Assembly: GCA_021774335.1 (NCBI GenBank) | Contig: JAJFJD010000012.1 | Span: 62,001-126,000 of the forward strand | DNA length: 64,000 bases | Direction: 5' to 3' | From: Alphaproteobacteria bacterium | GTDB lineage: Bacteria; Pseudomonadota; Alphaproteobacteria; UBA8366 | In this document: piece by piece, positions 24,886 to 32,714 of the stretch | Layout of the letters: every line of letters starts with the position of its first letter | Position numbering within the stretch: the stretch's first letter is position 1 | The notes under the pieces: model-generated | Databases searched by the model: none | Seen by the model: the letters and a program-made list of their open reading frames with translations, nothing else | Told to the model about the DNA's origin: nothing | Program-made: the position numbers and the translations under genes

Positions 24886-27800
24886 CTAATCCGCTGAAAC
24901 CGCGCTGTTAACGGCATCGAGAATTAGCGATTCGACCAGGGATTGGACGCCGACATAATCGATCTTGCCGGTGCCAAGCAGCGGTACCGCGTCGGCGATA
25001 TGGATCGATTTCGGCACCATCAATTCGGCCATCCCTTTGGCCTGGGCATCTTTCATTAGATCGTCGCGAGTCGCGTTGGGGTTGTCGGTGACAAGGACGA
25101 GCGCCTCTCCTTTCCGGTCGTCCGGTATGCTGACCACCGCGTGTTGATGCTCCGGCCATAGGTCGGCGGCATGACTCTCCGCCGCGGTGAGCGAGACCAT
25201 CTCACCGGCGATCTTGGCGAAACGCTTCGCCCGACCGGCGATGGTGACGAATCCTTCCAGATCGATTTCCACGATATCGCCGGTGTCATACCAGCCATTC
25301 TCTGGCGGCTCGATGACGCCAGGTGCTTCAGCACGCAAATAGCCGAGCATGACATTCGGGCCGGAAACCCGCAGCCGTCCGCCTTTCTCAATTCCGGGGA
25401 CATCTTCCAGTTCGTATCGGATGCCCGGGAGGAACCGGCCGACGGTGCCGGCGCGGTAATGCATCGGCGTGTTGGTGGCGAGCACCGGTGACGTTTCCGT
25501 CGCGCCATAGCCTTCTAATATACGGAGGCCGAATTTCTGTGCCCAAATCTGCCGCGTCTCGTCCTTCACTCTCTCCGCGCCCGCGAAGATGTAGCGGACG
25601 CTATAGAAGTCGTATGAATGCGCCATGCGGGCATAGCCCGTCAGGAAGGTATCGGTGCCGAACATGATCGTTGCGTTGGTGTCGTACACGAGTTCCGGCA
25701 CGATCCGGTAATGCAATGGCGACGGATACAGGAACGTCTTGATACCGGACAGGACCGGCAGAAGCATGCCGCCGGTCATCCCGAAGGAATGGAACACCGG
25801 CAAGGCGTTGAAGACGATATCGGTCGGGTTGAAATCGACCTTCGCACCGAGCTGATGCAGGTTCGAGAGAAGGTTCCGATGGCTAAGGACGACGCCCTTC
25901 GGCGTGCCTTCGGACCCGGATGTGAAGAGCACGACTGCCGGATCATTGGCGGTCGCATCGCGTCGGCGATGGATGGCGCGCGCGAAGGGGGAGCTTGCGG
26001 CTCCCAGCAGCTTGTCGAACAGGCCCAGCGATTTTTGCAGGTCCTCGAGATATACGATTGTCGCGTATTCGGACAGTTCCGAGATCGCATCGGTGAGTTT
26101 GGCGACGCGCACGAAGAGCCGCGACGTGACAATCGTACCGATCTCCGCGGTCTTGCAGGCGGAAACCATGTTGCCGACGCCGGTCGAGTAATTCAGCATC
26201 GCCGGCACACGTCCATGGGCCTGGAGGCCGAAGAAGGTCAGTACGGCGCCGGATGAATTCGGGAGCAGCACGCCGACGAAATCGCCGCGCTTGGTCTGCT
26301 GGGCGAAGCGGCGGCCCAAGACAAGACTGCCGGTGATCACGCGGCCATAGCTCAGCGGGCGGCGCTGGATGTCTTCGACGACCGCATGTTTACGGCCATG
26401 CGCGCGCTTTGCGTCGAGTAACGCGTCGAACAATGATTTGTCGGTATCGCAGGTCGCAAAGATCATCTCGGTCATCACATCGTGCAACCGGGTGCCCGCC
26501 AGTTGGCGGCGGGCACGGCCTTTGATGTCGTCGGGAATGTCGAAATCGCGCGGTTCCAGGACCGTGATCGTGATCTTCGGGAAGAGGCGGCTCCGTACCT
26601 TATCGCGGATGCGGGAGAAGGGTGTGTACTGCGCGCCGTCCAATCGGATCGGTACGATCGGTGCGCCCGCCTTGTCGGCGATCATACCCGGACCTTCGTA
26701 GACCTTCATCAGGGAACCGGTCACGGTGATCCGTCCTTCGGGAAAGATCACGCAGCGTTTGCCCGACTGCACCGCCTTGATCAGCGACTTTGCGGCCATC
26801 GGTTTGGTCGGATCCATTGGAAAAGCGTCGACCATTGCGAGGAACGGCTTGGCCCACCATTGCTTGGCGATATGCGTGTTGACGGCGAAGGTGGCCGTGC
26901 CCGGCAGGAAGGCCGCAAGTAGGAGACCGTCGAGGAAAGACACGTGATTGACGACGATGACGGCCCGGTCGCCCGCTGCCTTGTAGTGCTCGAGGCCTTT
27001 GACCTCCACGCGGTACAGAAGGCGCAGGATCGACGCCGCAAAGACCTTCACCATTTCATTCGGCAGCAGGCCACAGATGTAAACGGCGACCACCATGGTG
27101 ACGCAAGCGACGGCAAGGAAGATCTGCGGGATCGTGAACCCTGACAAAAGCATCGCGGACGCCGCGACGGCCCCGGTTACCATGAACAGCGCGTTCAGAA
27201 TGTTGTTCGCCGCGATGGTGCGGGACCGATGGCTTGGGTCGCCCCGCGTCTGCATGATCGTGTAGAGCGGCACGATATAGATGCCTCCGCTGATGGCGAT
27301 CAGCAACAGGTCCACGAGGATCCGCCAGTTCGCCGGATGGGCGAGGAAGGCTGTCAGGTTTGCGAGCTCACCGGTCGCGGCGACGCCGGCCCGGCTGGAA
27401 AAATACAGATCGAGCGAGAAGACCGCCATGCCGATCGCGCCGAACGGTACGAAACGCGCGCTGATCTCACCCTTGAGAAGCTTGTTGCAGAGCAGCGATC
27501 CCACGCCGATGCCGATGGAGAACAGCGTCATGAACAGGGTGACAACCTGCTCGTTGGCGTACAGGTAATCGCGCGTGAACGGCGACAACTGCGTGAGGTA
27601 TGTTGCGCCGAACAGCCAGAACCAGGAAATACCCAGGATCGAGAGCCGGATGTCCCGGCGCTCGAACGCATACGTCATGGTGGCCCATGTTTCGGCCGCG
27701 ACATTCGGATTGATCTTTAGCGTTGGTGCCGGCGGCGGTGCGCTCGGAATTGCGAAGCCGCTGATCAGGCCGAAGGTCGCGAGGACGACGACTGTCGCCG

Positions 27801-28341
27801 ATACGATAATGCCGCCATGCTCCGGCAGGATCAGCAGACCGCCGGCGATGGTGCCGATAAGAATGGCCAGAAAGGTGCCGGCCTCGATATACGCGTTGCC
27901 GAGGACAAGATCCTCCGGCGGCAGATGGTCCGGCAGGATGCTGTACTTCACCGGGCCGAAGAAGGACGACTGCGCACCCATCAGGAACAGCACCGTCATC
28001 AGGAAAACGACGTTGTCGAAGTAAAATCCCACGGCGGCAAGCAACATGATCGCGATTTCGCCGGCCTTGATGATCCGGATCAGCCGGGATTTATCGAACT
28101 TGTCGGCAAGCTGTCCGGCCGTCGCGGAGAACAGAAAGAATGGCAGGATGAACAGGCCGCCGCCGACGGCGACCATCAGCGCGCCGTTCAGACCCTGTTC
28201 CTGCGCGAGACGGAACGTGATCAAAATGAACAGCGCCTGCTTGAACAGGCTGTCATTGGTCGCCCCGAGGAACTGGGTCAGGAACAGCGGCAGGAACCGC
28301 CGTCGTTTTAGTAGGCCCGTGCTCTTCTGATCCTGGGTCAT
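24886..28341 (-). CDS. MFS transporter/1-acyltransferase/acyl-ACP synthetase fusion (LplT-Aas type)
   Basis: 1151 aa, three modules. Residues about 10-435 form an LplT-like MFS permease with twelve-helix hydrophobicity. Residues about 440-640 form a PlsC-type acyltransferase with the HX4D motif NHVSFLD (H466, D471) and FPEGR (533-537). Residues about 660-1145 form an AMP-binding acyl-ACP/acyl-CoA synthetase with FTSGSEGTPKG (806-816) and GYGATETSP. The layout corresponds to lysophospholipid flipping followed by reacylation (2-acylglycerophosphoethanolamine salvage) in the inner membrane. Starts 16 bp after the lipase-like gene in the TetR-lipase-Aas run, pointing to a regulated membrane-lipid remodelling operon. 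Confidence 0.9.
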   Translation of the reverse strand: MTQDQKSTGLLKRRRFLPLFLTQFLGATNDSLFKQALFILITFRLAQEQGLNGALMVAVGGGLFILPFFLFSATAGQLADKFDKSRLIRIIKAGEIAIMLLAAVGFYFDNVVFLMTVLFLMGAQSSFFGPVKYSILPDHLPPEDLVLGNAYIEAGTFLAILIGTIAGGLLILPEHGGIIVSATVVVLATFGLISGFAIPSAPPPAPTLKINPNVAAETWATMTYAFERRDIRLSILGISWFWLFGATYLTQLSPFTRDYLYANEQVVTLFMTLFSIGIGVGSLLCNKLLKGEISARFVPFGAIGMAVFSLDLYFSSRAGVAATGELANLTAFLAHPANWRILVDLLLIAISGGIYIVPLYTIMQTRGDPSHRSRTIAANNILNALFMVTGAVAASAMLLSGFTIPQIFLAVACVTMVVAVYICGLLPNEMVKVFAASILRLLYRVEVKGLEHYKAAGDRAVIVVNHVSFLDGLLLAAFLPGTATFAVNTHIAKQWWAKPFLAMVDAFPMDPTKPMAAKSLIKAVQSGKRCVIFPEGRITVTGSLMKVYEGPGMIADKAGAPIVPIRLDGAQYTPFSRIRDKVRSRLFPKITITVLEPRDFDIPDDIKGRARRQLAGTRLHDVMTEMIFATCDTDKSLFDALLDAKRAHGRKHAVVEDIQRRPLSYGRVITGSLVLGRRFAQQTKRGDFVGVLLPNSSGAVLTFFGLQAHGRVPAMLNYSTGVGNMVSACKTAEIGTIVTSRLFVRVAKLTDAISELSEYATIVYLEDLQKSLGLFDKLLGAASSPFARAIHRRRDATANDPAVVLFTSGSEGTPKGVVLSHRNLLSNLHQLGAKVDFNPTDIVFNALPVFHSFGMTGGMLLPVLSGIKTFLYPSPLHYRIVPELVYDTNATIMFGTDTFLTGYARMAHSYDFYSVRYIFAGAERVKDETRQIWAQKFGLRILEGYGATETSPVLATNTPMHYRAGTVGRFLPGIRYELEDVPGIEKGGRLRVSGPNVMLGYLRAEAPGVIEPPENGWYDTGDIVEIDLEGFVTIAGRAKRFAKIAGEMVSLTAAESHAADLWPEHQHAVVSIPDDRKGEALVLVTDNPNATRDDLMKDAQAKGMAELMVPKSIHIADAVPLLGTGKIDYVGVQSLVESLILDAVNSAVSAD

Positions 28342-28357
28342 ATGTGCCTCCAGGCGC

Positions 28358-29347
28358 TTAGCGCCGGGCCGGGTCTGTGCTGTTCAAGAACCGGCCGTCG
28401 CGGAGAAAGCTGATCGTCGCGTCGATCGTCTGTGGATGATCGTCCATCAGCCCATGTGTCGTCCGCACCAGCATGAAATCGCGTGCGCCATCGAGACGGG
28501 TTTCCTCGACCGCGACGAAACCGTCGTCGTCGCCGGGAAGAAGAGGGTTGAATCCGAGATCGTTGCCGCGGCCGCCCGCGATGATGCCGAATTCGGCTTC
28601 CGGAACGGCGAGCTGTGCGGCGGTGTCCGGGCTGAGATTCTGCCCGGATTGCCCGGTTAGCCACCGGTAGGCGGGTAGTCCCGATAAACGGGCCGCCAGG
28701 CGCGACCCCTGGTTCGGCGGCGCGATCATGACGATCCGTTGAACCTTAATCTGGTCTCGCCAAGGTCCATCGCGGGACAGCAATTCCCGCACGACCAGCG
28801 CGCCCATACTGTGCGTCACGAAGGAGATGGACTCGATCTGATCGAGAGATGAGACGATGTTCTCCAGGCTGTTCGCATGCTCGGTAACACTCTGGCGCGT
28901 GCTGGGATAATTTATACTTGCGGTCTCGTAGCCCTCTCCGCGCAGGGCATTTTCCATTTCGCGGAAGGCATCAGCGGACCGGCCGAGGCCATGGACAAGG
29001 ATGATCAGGTGGCCGTTGCGCGGCTGGATAGCCTTGCGCTTACGGTATCGGTCGAAGAAGTCATGGCAATGGGCATAATTGCCCCAGGCGCGCCGAAATT
29101 TATTCGGGTCCAGCAGCCGGTGATGGCCCGTATAGTGGTTGCGCTGAATTCGCCAGCCAACGCAGACGAACTGGTCCGCCCAAATCTGTTTGCCGCCGAA
29201 AGTCGGGAAGGGCAGATTGATCGGTGGTACGGCTACATCGATCGGGAAAGCAGCGAGACGGTCGCGTGTCCGGGTGCGGATGGCAAACCGCCGCAGCAGG
29301 GTGTTTGACGACTGGGCACTGTTCTTAGCGGTATCGCGTTTACGCAT
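28358..29347 (-). CDS. alpha/beta-hydrolase, lipase-like
   Basis: 329 aa. Contains the oxyanion strand HLIILVHGLGRSADAF and the nucleophile elbow THSMGAL (G-H-S-M-G). A downstream Asp/His pair is expected in GDDDGFVAVEET and RTTHGLMDDHPQ. The order and the ADAFREMENAL/LRGEGYETASINYPSTR segment resemble PGAP1/LipA-type lipases. The N-terminal 100 residues are basic and include a possible membrane-associated stretch, but no clear signal peptide. The ATG overlaps the TetR gene's end by 8 bp, and the next gene is the lysophospholipid acyltransferase fusion. Release of acyl chains or lysophospholipids that the next protein re-esterifies is a reasonable inference. Confidence 0.8.
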   Translation of the reverse strand: MRKRDTAKNSAQSSNTLLRRFAIRTRTRDRLAAFPIDVAVPPINLPFPTFGGKQIWADQFVCVGWRIQRNHYTGHHRLLDPNKFRRAWGNYAHCHDFFDRYRKRKAIQPRNGHLIILVHGLGRSADAFREMENALRGEGYETASINYPSTRQSVTEHANSLENIVSSLDQIESISFVTHSMGALVVRELLSRDGPWRDQIKVQRIVMIAPPNQGSRLAARLSGLPAYRWLTGQSGQNLSPDTAAQLAVPEAEFGIIAGGRGNDLGFNPLLPGDDDGFVAVEETRLDGARDFMLVRTTHGLMDDHPQTIDATISFLRDGRFLNSTDPARR

Positions 29348-29963
29348 TGGCCGGTCGCTTCCCGGCGCGGGTACGCAGGCCGGACAGATAGTTCGAAATC
29401 AGGGACTCGGCCATTTCCGGAACAGATTGGGCGCTCACCAGTGTGAGCCTCCCGTCCCGGGCCAGCGTGCAGATTCCATGCAGACTAGACCAGAGGACAC
29501 CTGCCGCCTGGCTCAGTTCATGGTCCTCGCCGGCGGCAAAGAGCGGCGCCAGCGCGTCTTCGACTTGCTGCATCAGCGACTGGACACGGCGCAGGTACCA
29601 GTCGGGTAACTGACCATCCGGCGGCAGCCTGAAATCGAAGATTGCGGTCCACAAGGCCGGATTCTCGTTCAGGAACGCGAGATACTGATGCAGCATCGTC
29701 CGCAGGTCCTGTTCCGGGTCGCCCGTCCGCGGGCGTTCTGAAACGGCGGCGTGCAAGGCGTCCAGCGTCGATGCGTTGATATGCAACGCCAATTCGTCGA
29801 GATTCTCGAACAGGTTATAGAGCGTGCCGGGCGAGTAGCCGATGGCGGTTGCGATGTTGCGTGCCGTGAGGCTGCGCAACCCGTCGCGTTCGACGATGTC
29901 GCGGGCCGCGTCTAATACCATTGCATAGAGTTCTTCGCGACTATGGTCGGATCTTCGTGCCAT
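29340..29963 (-). CDS. TetR family transcriptional regulator
   Basis: 207 aa. The N-terminal HTH is complete: SREELYAMVLDAARDIVERDG, LTARNIATAIGYSPGTLYNLF, with the recognition helix near 39-57. The C-terminal ligand domain is helical and unassigned, with WTAIFDFRLP near 101-110 as in several lipid-related TetR proteins. First gene of a three-gene run with the lipase-like protein and the LplT-Aas fusion. Probably represses its own operon through the imperfect palindrome 45 bp upstream. Ligand probably a fatty acid or acyl-CoA (inference). Confidence 0.88.
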   Translation of the reverse strand: MARRSDHSREELYAMVLDAARDIVERDGLRSLTARNIATAIGYSPGTLYNLFENLDELALHINASTLDALHAAVSERPRTGDPEQDLRTMLHQYLAFLNENPALWTAIFDFRLPPDGQLPDWYLRRVQSLMQQVEDALAPLFAAGEDHELSQAAGVLWSSLHGICTLARDGRLTLVSAQSVPEMAESLISNYLSGLRTRAGKRPANA

Positions 29964-30007
29964 TCGTAGGTGTTATCCGTCGGGCTGAAATAGGTTGCGT
30001 GTTATAT

Positions 30008-30028
30008 AAATTGAACGACGTTTATTTT
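30008..30028. promoter_or_regulatory. candidate TetR operator
   Basis: AAATTGAACG-A-CGTTTATTTT is an odd-centred imperfect palindrome (8 of 10 arm positions match) in the AT-rich promoter region, 45 bp upstream of the TetR gene. Size and position suit TetR autorepression. No experimental or comparative support is available from the window. Confidence 0.35.
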
Positions 30029-30156
30029 CAAGGGCCGATAACGCTAAATCGATGCGGCTGATCAGGGAATAGGCACGGCATTTATTTTGAAATCGCTGGG
30101 TTCTTCTGAGGTTTCAAGCCGTTTTAGAAGGTGCCATGACGCCCGTTAAACCGGCG

Positions 30157-30657
30157 TTAACGGCGCAATTTGATCTGGGCGATCCAATCAAGCAGTTCTG
30201 CTTCTTTTTGGCGTAGTAGGAGGTCCTTTCCGTGCTTGAAATCCCTAAAAGCCTGAAAAAATGGAATTGTCCTCACCTTGCCCCGATCAGGGATCAGGAT
30301 TGCGACTGGATTGAACTCCTGTCCGCCGCTCCATTGCTCCCAAATCTTTGCTTCTAGCGGTTTGTTGGTTTTCCATTCGGCGCGTTTCGAATAGTTCAGC
30401 GAGATCGCGTGGGGAGACAATTCTGGAAGTATCTCCCGCTCAATGTAGCCCTGCCAATTCGGGCTTTCGGAATAAACGAATAGGATGCTCTTTCCTTTTC
30501 GTCCCCATTTTCTCTGGAACCTGATCCGCAGCCAGTGCCCTCTGAAAAAATTGAAAACGCGATAGAGGACGAGACACGGCACAACGATTGCGAGGATCAG
30601 AAGAATAAGCGGAGGTATTACCACCCACATTGCGATGTTCGTTACAACCTTACCCAT
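30157..30657 (-). CDS. hypothetical protein with N-terminal membrane helix
   Basis: 166 aa from the ATG at 30655-30657; a GTG one codon earlier is also possible. A strong hydrophobic segment (about 8-34, IAMWVVIPPLILLILAIVVPCLVLY) is followed by a basic stretch (RIRFQRKWGRKGK) and a soluble region with SILFVYSESPNWQGYIEREILPEL and ends in a charged helix. One-pass inner-membrane protein with the bulk probably cytoplasmic. I recognise no family. Base composition is visibly poorer in GC than the neighbouring genes, with many AAA and TTT codons, which may mark acquisition by transfer. It stands 95 bp downstream of the MmgE/PrpD gene on the same strand. Confidence 0.7.
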   Translation of the reverse strand: MGKVVTNIAMWVVIPPLILLILAIVVPCLVLYRVFNFFRGHWLRIRFQRKWGRKGKSILFVYSESPNWQGYIEREILPELSPHAISLNYSKRAEWKTNKPLEAKIWEQWSGGQEFNPVAILIPDRGKVRTIPFFQAFRDFKHGKDLLLRQKEAELLDWIAQIKLRR

Positions 30658-30755
30658 CACCGATCGCTTTCAGGCCATAAGCCACGGATGTTGGAGCCCC
30701 GTATGCGCGACAAACTCGAATTTGACGACTTTGTGTCGGACGTATCAGTAAATCT

Positions 30756-32135
30756 CTAGGTCGGAAGCAGCCTGGCAACATCCGGGCAGTGACGGAGTGC
30801 ACGCCAGTTTGCAAATGATGCTGCCGCCGCTTCCCGCGTCATACCGGTCTGCGCCGCGCAATCGTGATACTTGGCTTCCAAATCGGCCCAGGTGAGTTCG
30901 CGTTCCGGGGATCCCGTCGGTTTGTCCACACGCACGGTTTCGGCGACACCGTCGCGTCGGGTCGCGGTTACTTCGACATAACCGATCGTTCCGGAACTCC
31001 GGGCGGCAGGATCCTTTTCATCGCCGAGACATACCGGATCCTCCTCCTTGTGCATGCGCGGTAACAGGTCGGCGATTTCCGGCCGTCGGACGCCGTCGTC
31101 GCTGAATGCCGCCAGGTCGAATCTGCCGTCCAAGACGCCGGCCGCCAGCGTGTACTCCATGCTGAACTTGCCCTCTAGTCCTGTGACGGGACGTTCATAG
31201 GGCAGCGGCCGCAACGCGCCCGGCGCCACGCGGCAGAGAATCGATTCAGTGTTGTCAGGGGTGAGTGAAAGTCGGTCACGCAAATCCAGGAGTCCGTCGA
31301 TCGGCCGATGCAACGCGTAGCAGCAGGGGTATTTTTTCAGCGCCAGTCCCGGCTCGACGAGCACAAACGGTTTGCCGAGACCGTTGATGCAGCGATCCAT
31401 GTCCGATTGTTCGGTGCCGTAGGTCGAAAAGAATCCGGAGGGAGCTTCCATCGCTTCTGCCGAGGCGGAGAAACCGGATTCCGCAAGCCGCACCGCGGAT
31501 ACGGCACTGCGCGACGCCCATCCGGCGTGAAACGGCTTGGTCATCGTTCCGAAATTGCATTGCAGTCCACTGGACATCGATGCGCCGATTCCGAATGCCT
31601 GCCGCGTGGTCGGCACATCGAGATCGAGAAAACGGGAGAGGGCCGCGATCCCGGAAAATATCGCCAATGTCCCCGTCGCATGCCATCCGCGTCGGTAATG
31701 GCTGTTGCTGATGCCGAGTCCGATCTTCGCACCGGCCTCGACGCCAATGATGTAGGCCTCTATCAAGGCGTCGCCGCGCGTTTGTGGGCCGAGGCAGGCA
31801 AACAGGGCCGGCAATATCACGGTGCTGGGATGGGCCGGCATCATCGAGAGCACGTCGTCAAAATCCAGGGCGTGGCCGAAGGTGCCGTTGACCATTGCCG
31901 CGATCTCCGGCGCCGCCGTTCTTCCGGTGCCAAGGACCGGACGATCGCCGGACGCTTCGCTGGTTTCGAGGTAGCCGAGCAGCGGCGGCGCGACATCGCT
32001 GACGCTGCCCGCCAGGATGCAGCCGATCGTATCGACGATGCCTTTTTCCGCTTTCTCGTAGGCAGCCGGCGGAAGGTCGCCGCTTTGCGTTTCGACGATG
32101 AAAGTGGCGAGCGCTTCGGTGAGTTCCATGGTCAT
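30756..32135 (-). CDS. MmgE/PrpD family protein
   Basis: 459 aa; the alternative ATG two codons in is equally possible. It has the typical opening (ALATFIVETQSGDLPPAAYEKAEKGIVDTIGCILAGS), then FGHALDFDDVLSMMPAHPSTVILPALFA near 90-117, which contains the conserved DxDD active-site region, and KPFHAGWAS near 196-204. Family members dehydrate 2-methylcitrate or decarboxylate aconitate; most environmental members are uncharacterised. Cysteine-rich KKYPCCYALHRP (about 273-284) matches the usual KxYPCC. It is the third gene on the strand after the UGSC selenoprotein and cupin genes (67-bp gap), so it may act on the same organic-acid substrate. No prpB/prpC neighbours, so methylcitrate is unlikely. 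Confidence 0.9.
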   Translation of the reverse strand: MTMELTEALATFIVETQSGDLPPAAYEKAEKGIVDTIGCILAGSVSDVAPPLLGYLETSEASGDRPVLGTGRTAAPEIAAMVNGTFGHALDFDDVLSMMPAHPSTVILPALFACLGPQTRGDALIEAYIIGVEAGAKIGLGISNSHYRRGWHATGTLAIFSGIAALSRFLDLDVPTTRQAFGIGASMSSGLQCNFGTMTKPFHAGWASRSAVSAVRLAESGFSASAEAMEAPSGFFSTYGTEQSDMDRCINGLGKPFVLVEPGLALKKYPCCYALHRPIDGLLDLRDRLSLTPDNTESILCRVAPGALRPLPYERPVTGLEGKFSMEYTLAAGVLDGRFDLAAFSDDGVRRPEIADLLPRMHKEEDPVCLGDEKDPAARSSGTIGYVEVTATRRDGVAETVRVDKPTGSPERELTWADLEAKYHDCAAQTGMTREAAAASFANWRALRHCPDVARLLPT

Positions 32136-32202
32136 GTGTCGATCTGATCCTGTTTTAGAATGTGGCCGGTCGCCAATCCGGGACCGGCGATCCGATTGGG
32201 CG

Positions 32203-32670
32203 TCAGCCGGCCCCTTCGAGGCCCGCCGGCAGGGCGGCTGCGATCAGGACATAGGCCATAACGCAGTCCTCGGTGCCGGTGTTGACCCAATTGTGGACCG
32301 TGCCTCGCTGAACCACCACGTCACCGGTCTTCAGATGCACGATCTCCCCATCGTCGAGTTCCATATCGACCGTACCGGCGAGAACAATCGCATAGTCCAG
32401 GCTTTCCGTTCGGTGCGTCCGCGGGGTCACACCGGGCGCCAGCCGGGAGACACGGAAGACGGTGCCGTTCGGCACGGTCGTCTGCGTAACGTCGGCGGAA
32501 ATATCGTTTAGGGCGCCGAGGTCCGGCGTGGGCCGGTCCGTCGCCCAGATGACCGTCGAGTGCTGGCCAGGCCGCCGAGAGATCACGTTGTCCGAAATCT
32601 CGTCGATCAGAACTTTGGCCTTGCCGTTCTCGTCATGGCCGGTAACGACCCGTCGGACCTCAAATGACAT
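32203..32670 (-). CDS. cupin domain-containing protein
   Basis: 155 aa from the ATG at 32668-32670, preceded by AAGGAAAAC; a longer in-frame extension upstream is unlikely. A single cupin barrel follows a short N-terminal strand region. Cupin motif 1 is recognisable as RLAPGVTPRTHRTESLDYAIVLAG (about 87-110) and motif 2 as LKTGDVVVQRGTVHNWVN (about 121-138). It has the usual His and Glu of the fold but an imperfect metal-binding set. Could be an isomerase, lyase or sensor-type cupin. Located 44 bp after the selenoprotein gene and 67 bp before MmgE/PrpD, consistent with cotranscription. Confidence 0.85.
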   Translation of the reverse strand: MSFEVRRVVTGHDENGKAKVLIDEISDNVISRRPGQHSTVIWATDRPTPDLGALNDISADVTQTTVPNGTVFRVSRLAPGVTPRTHRTESLDYAIVLAGTVDMELDDGEIVHLKTGDVVVQRGTVHNWVNTGTEDCVMAYVLIAAALPAGLEGAG

Positions 32671-32714
32671 GTAGTTTTCCTTCTGCGTTCTGTGACGACC
32701 CTTAGGCGCCGTTT

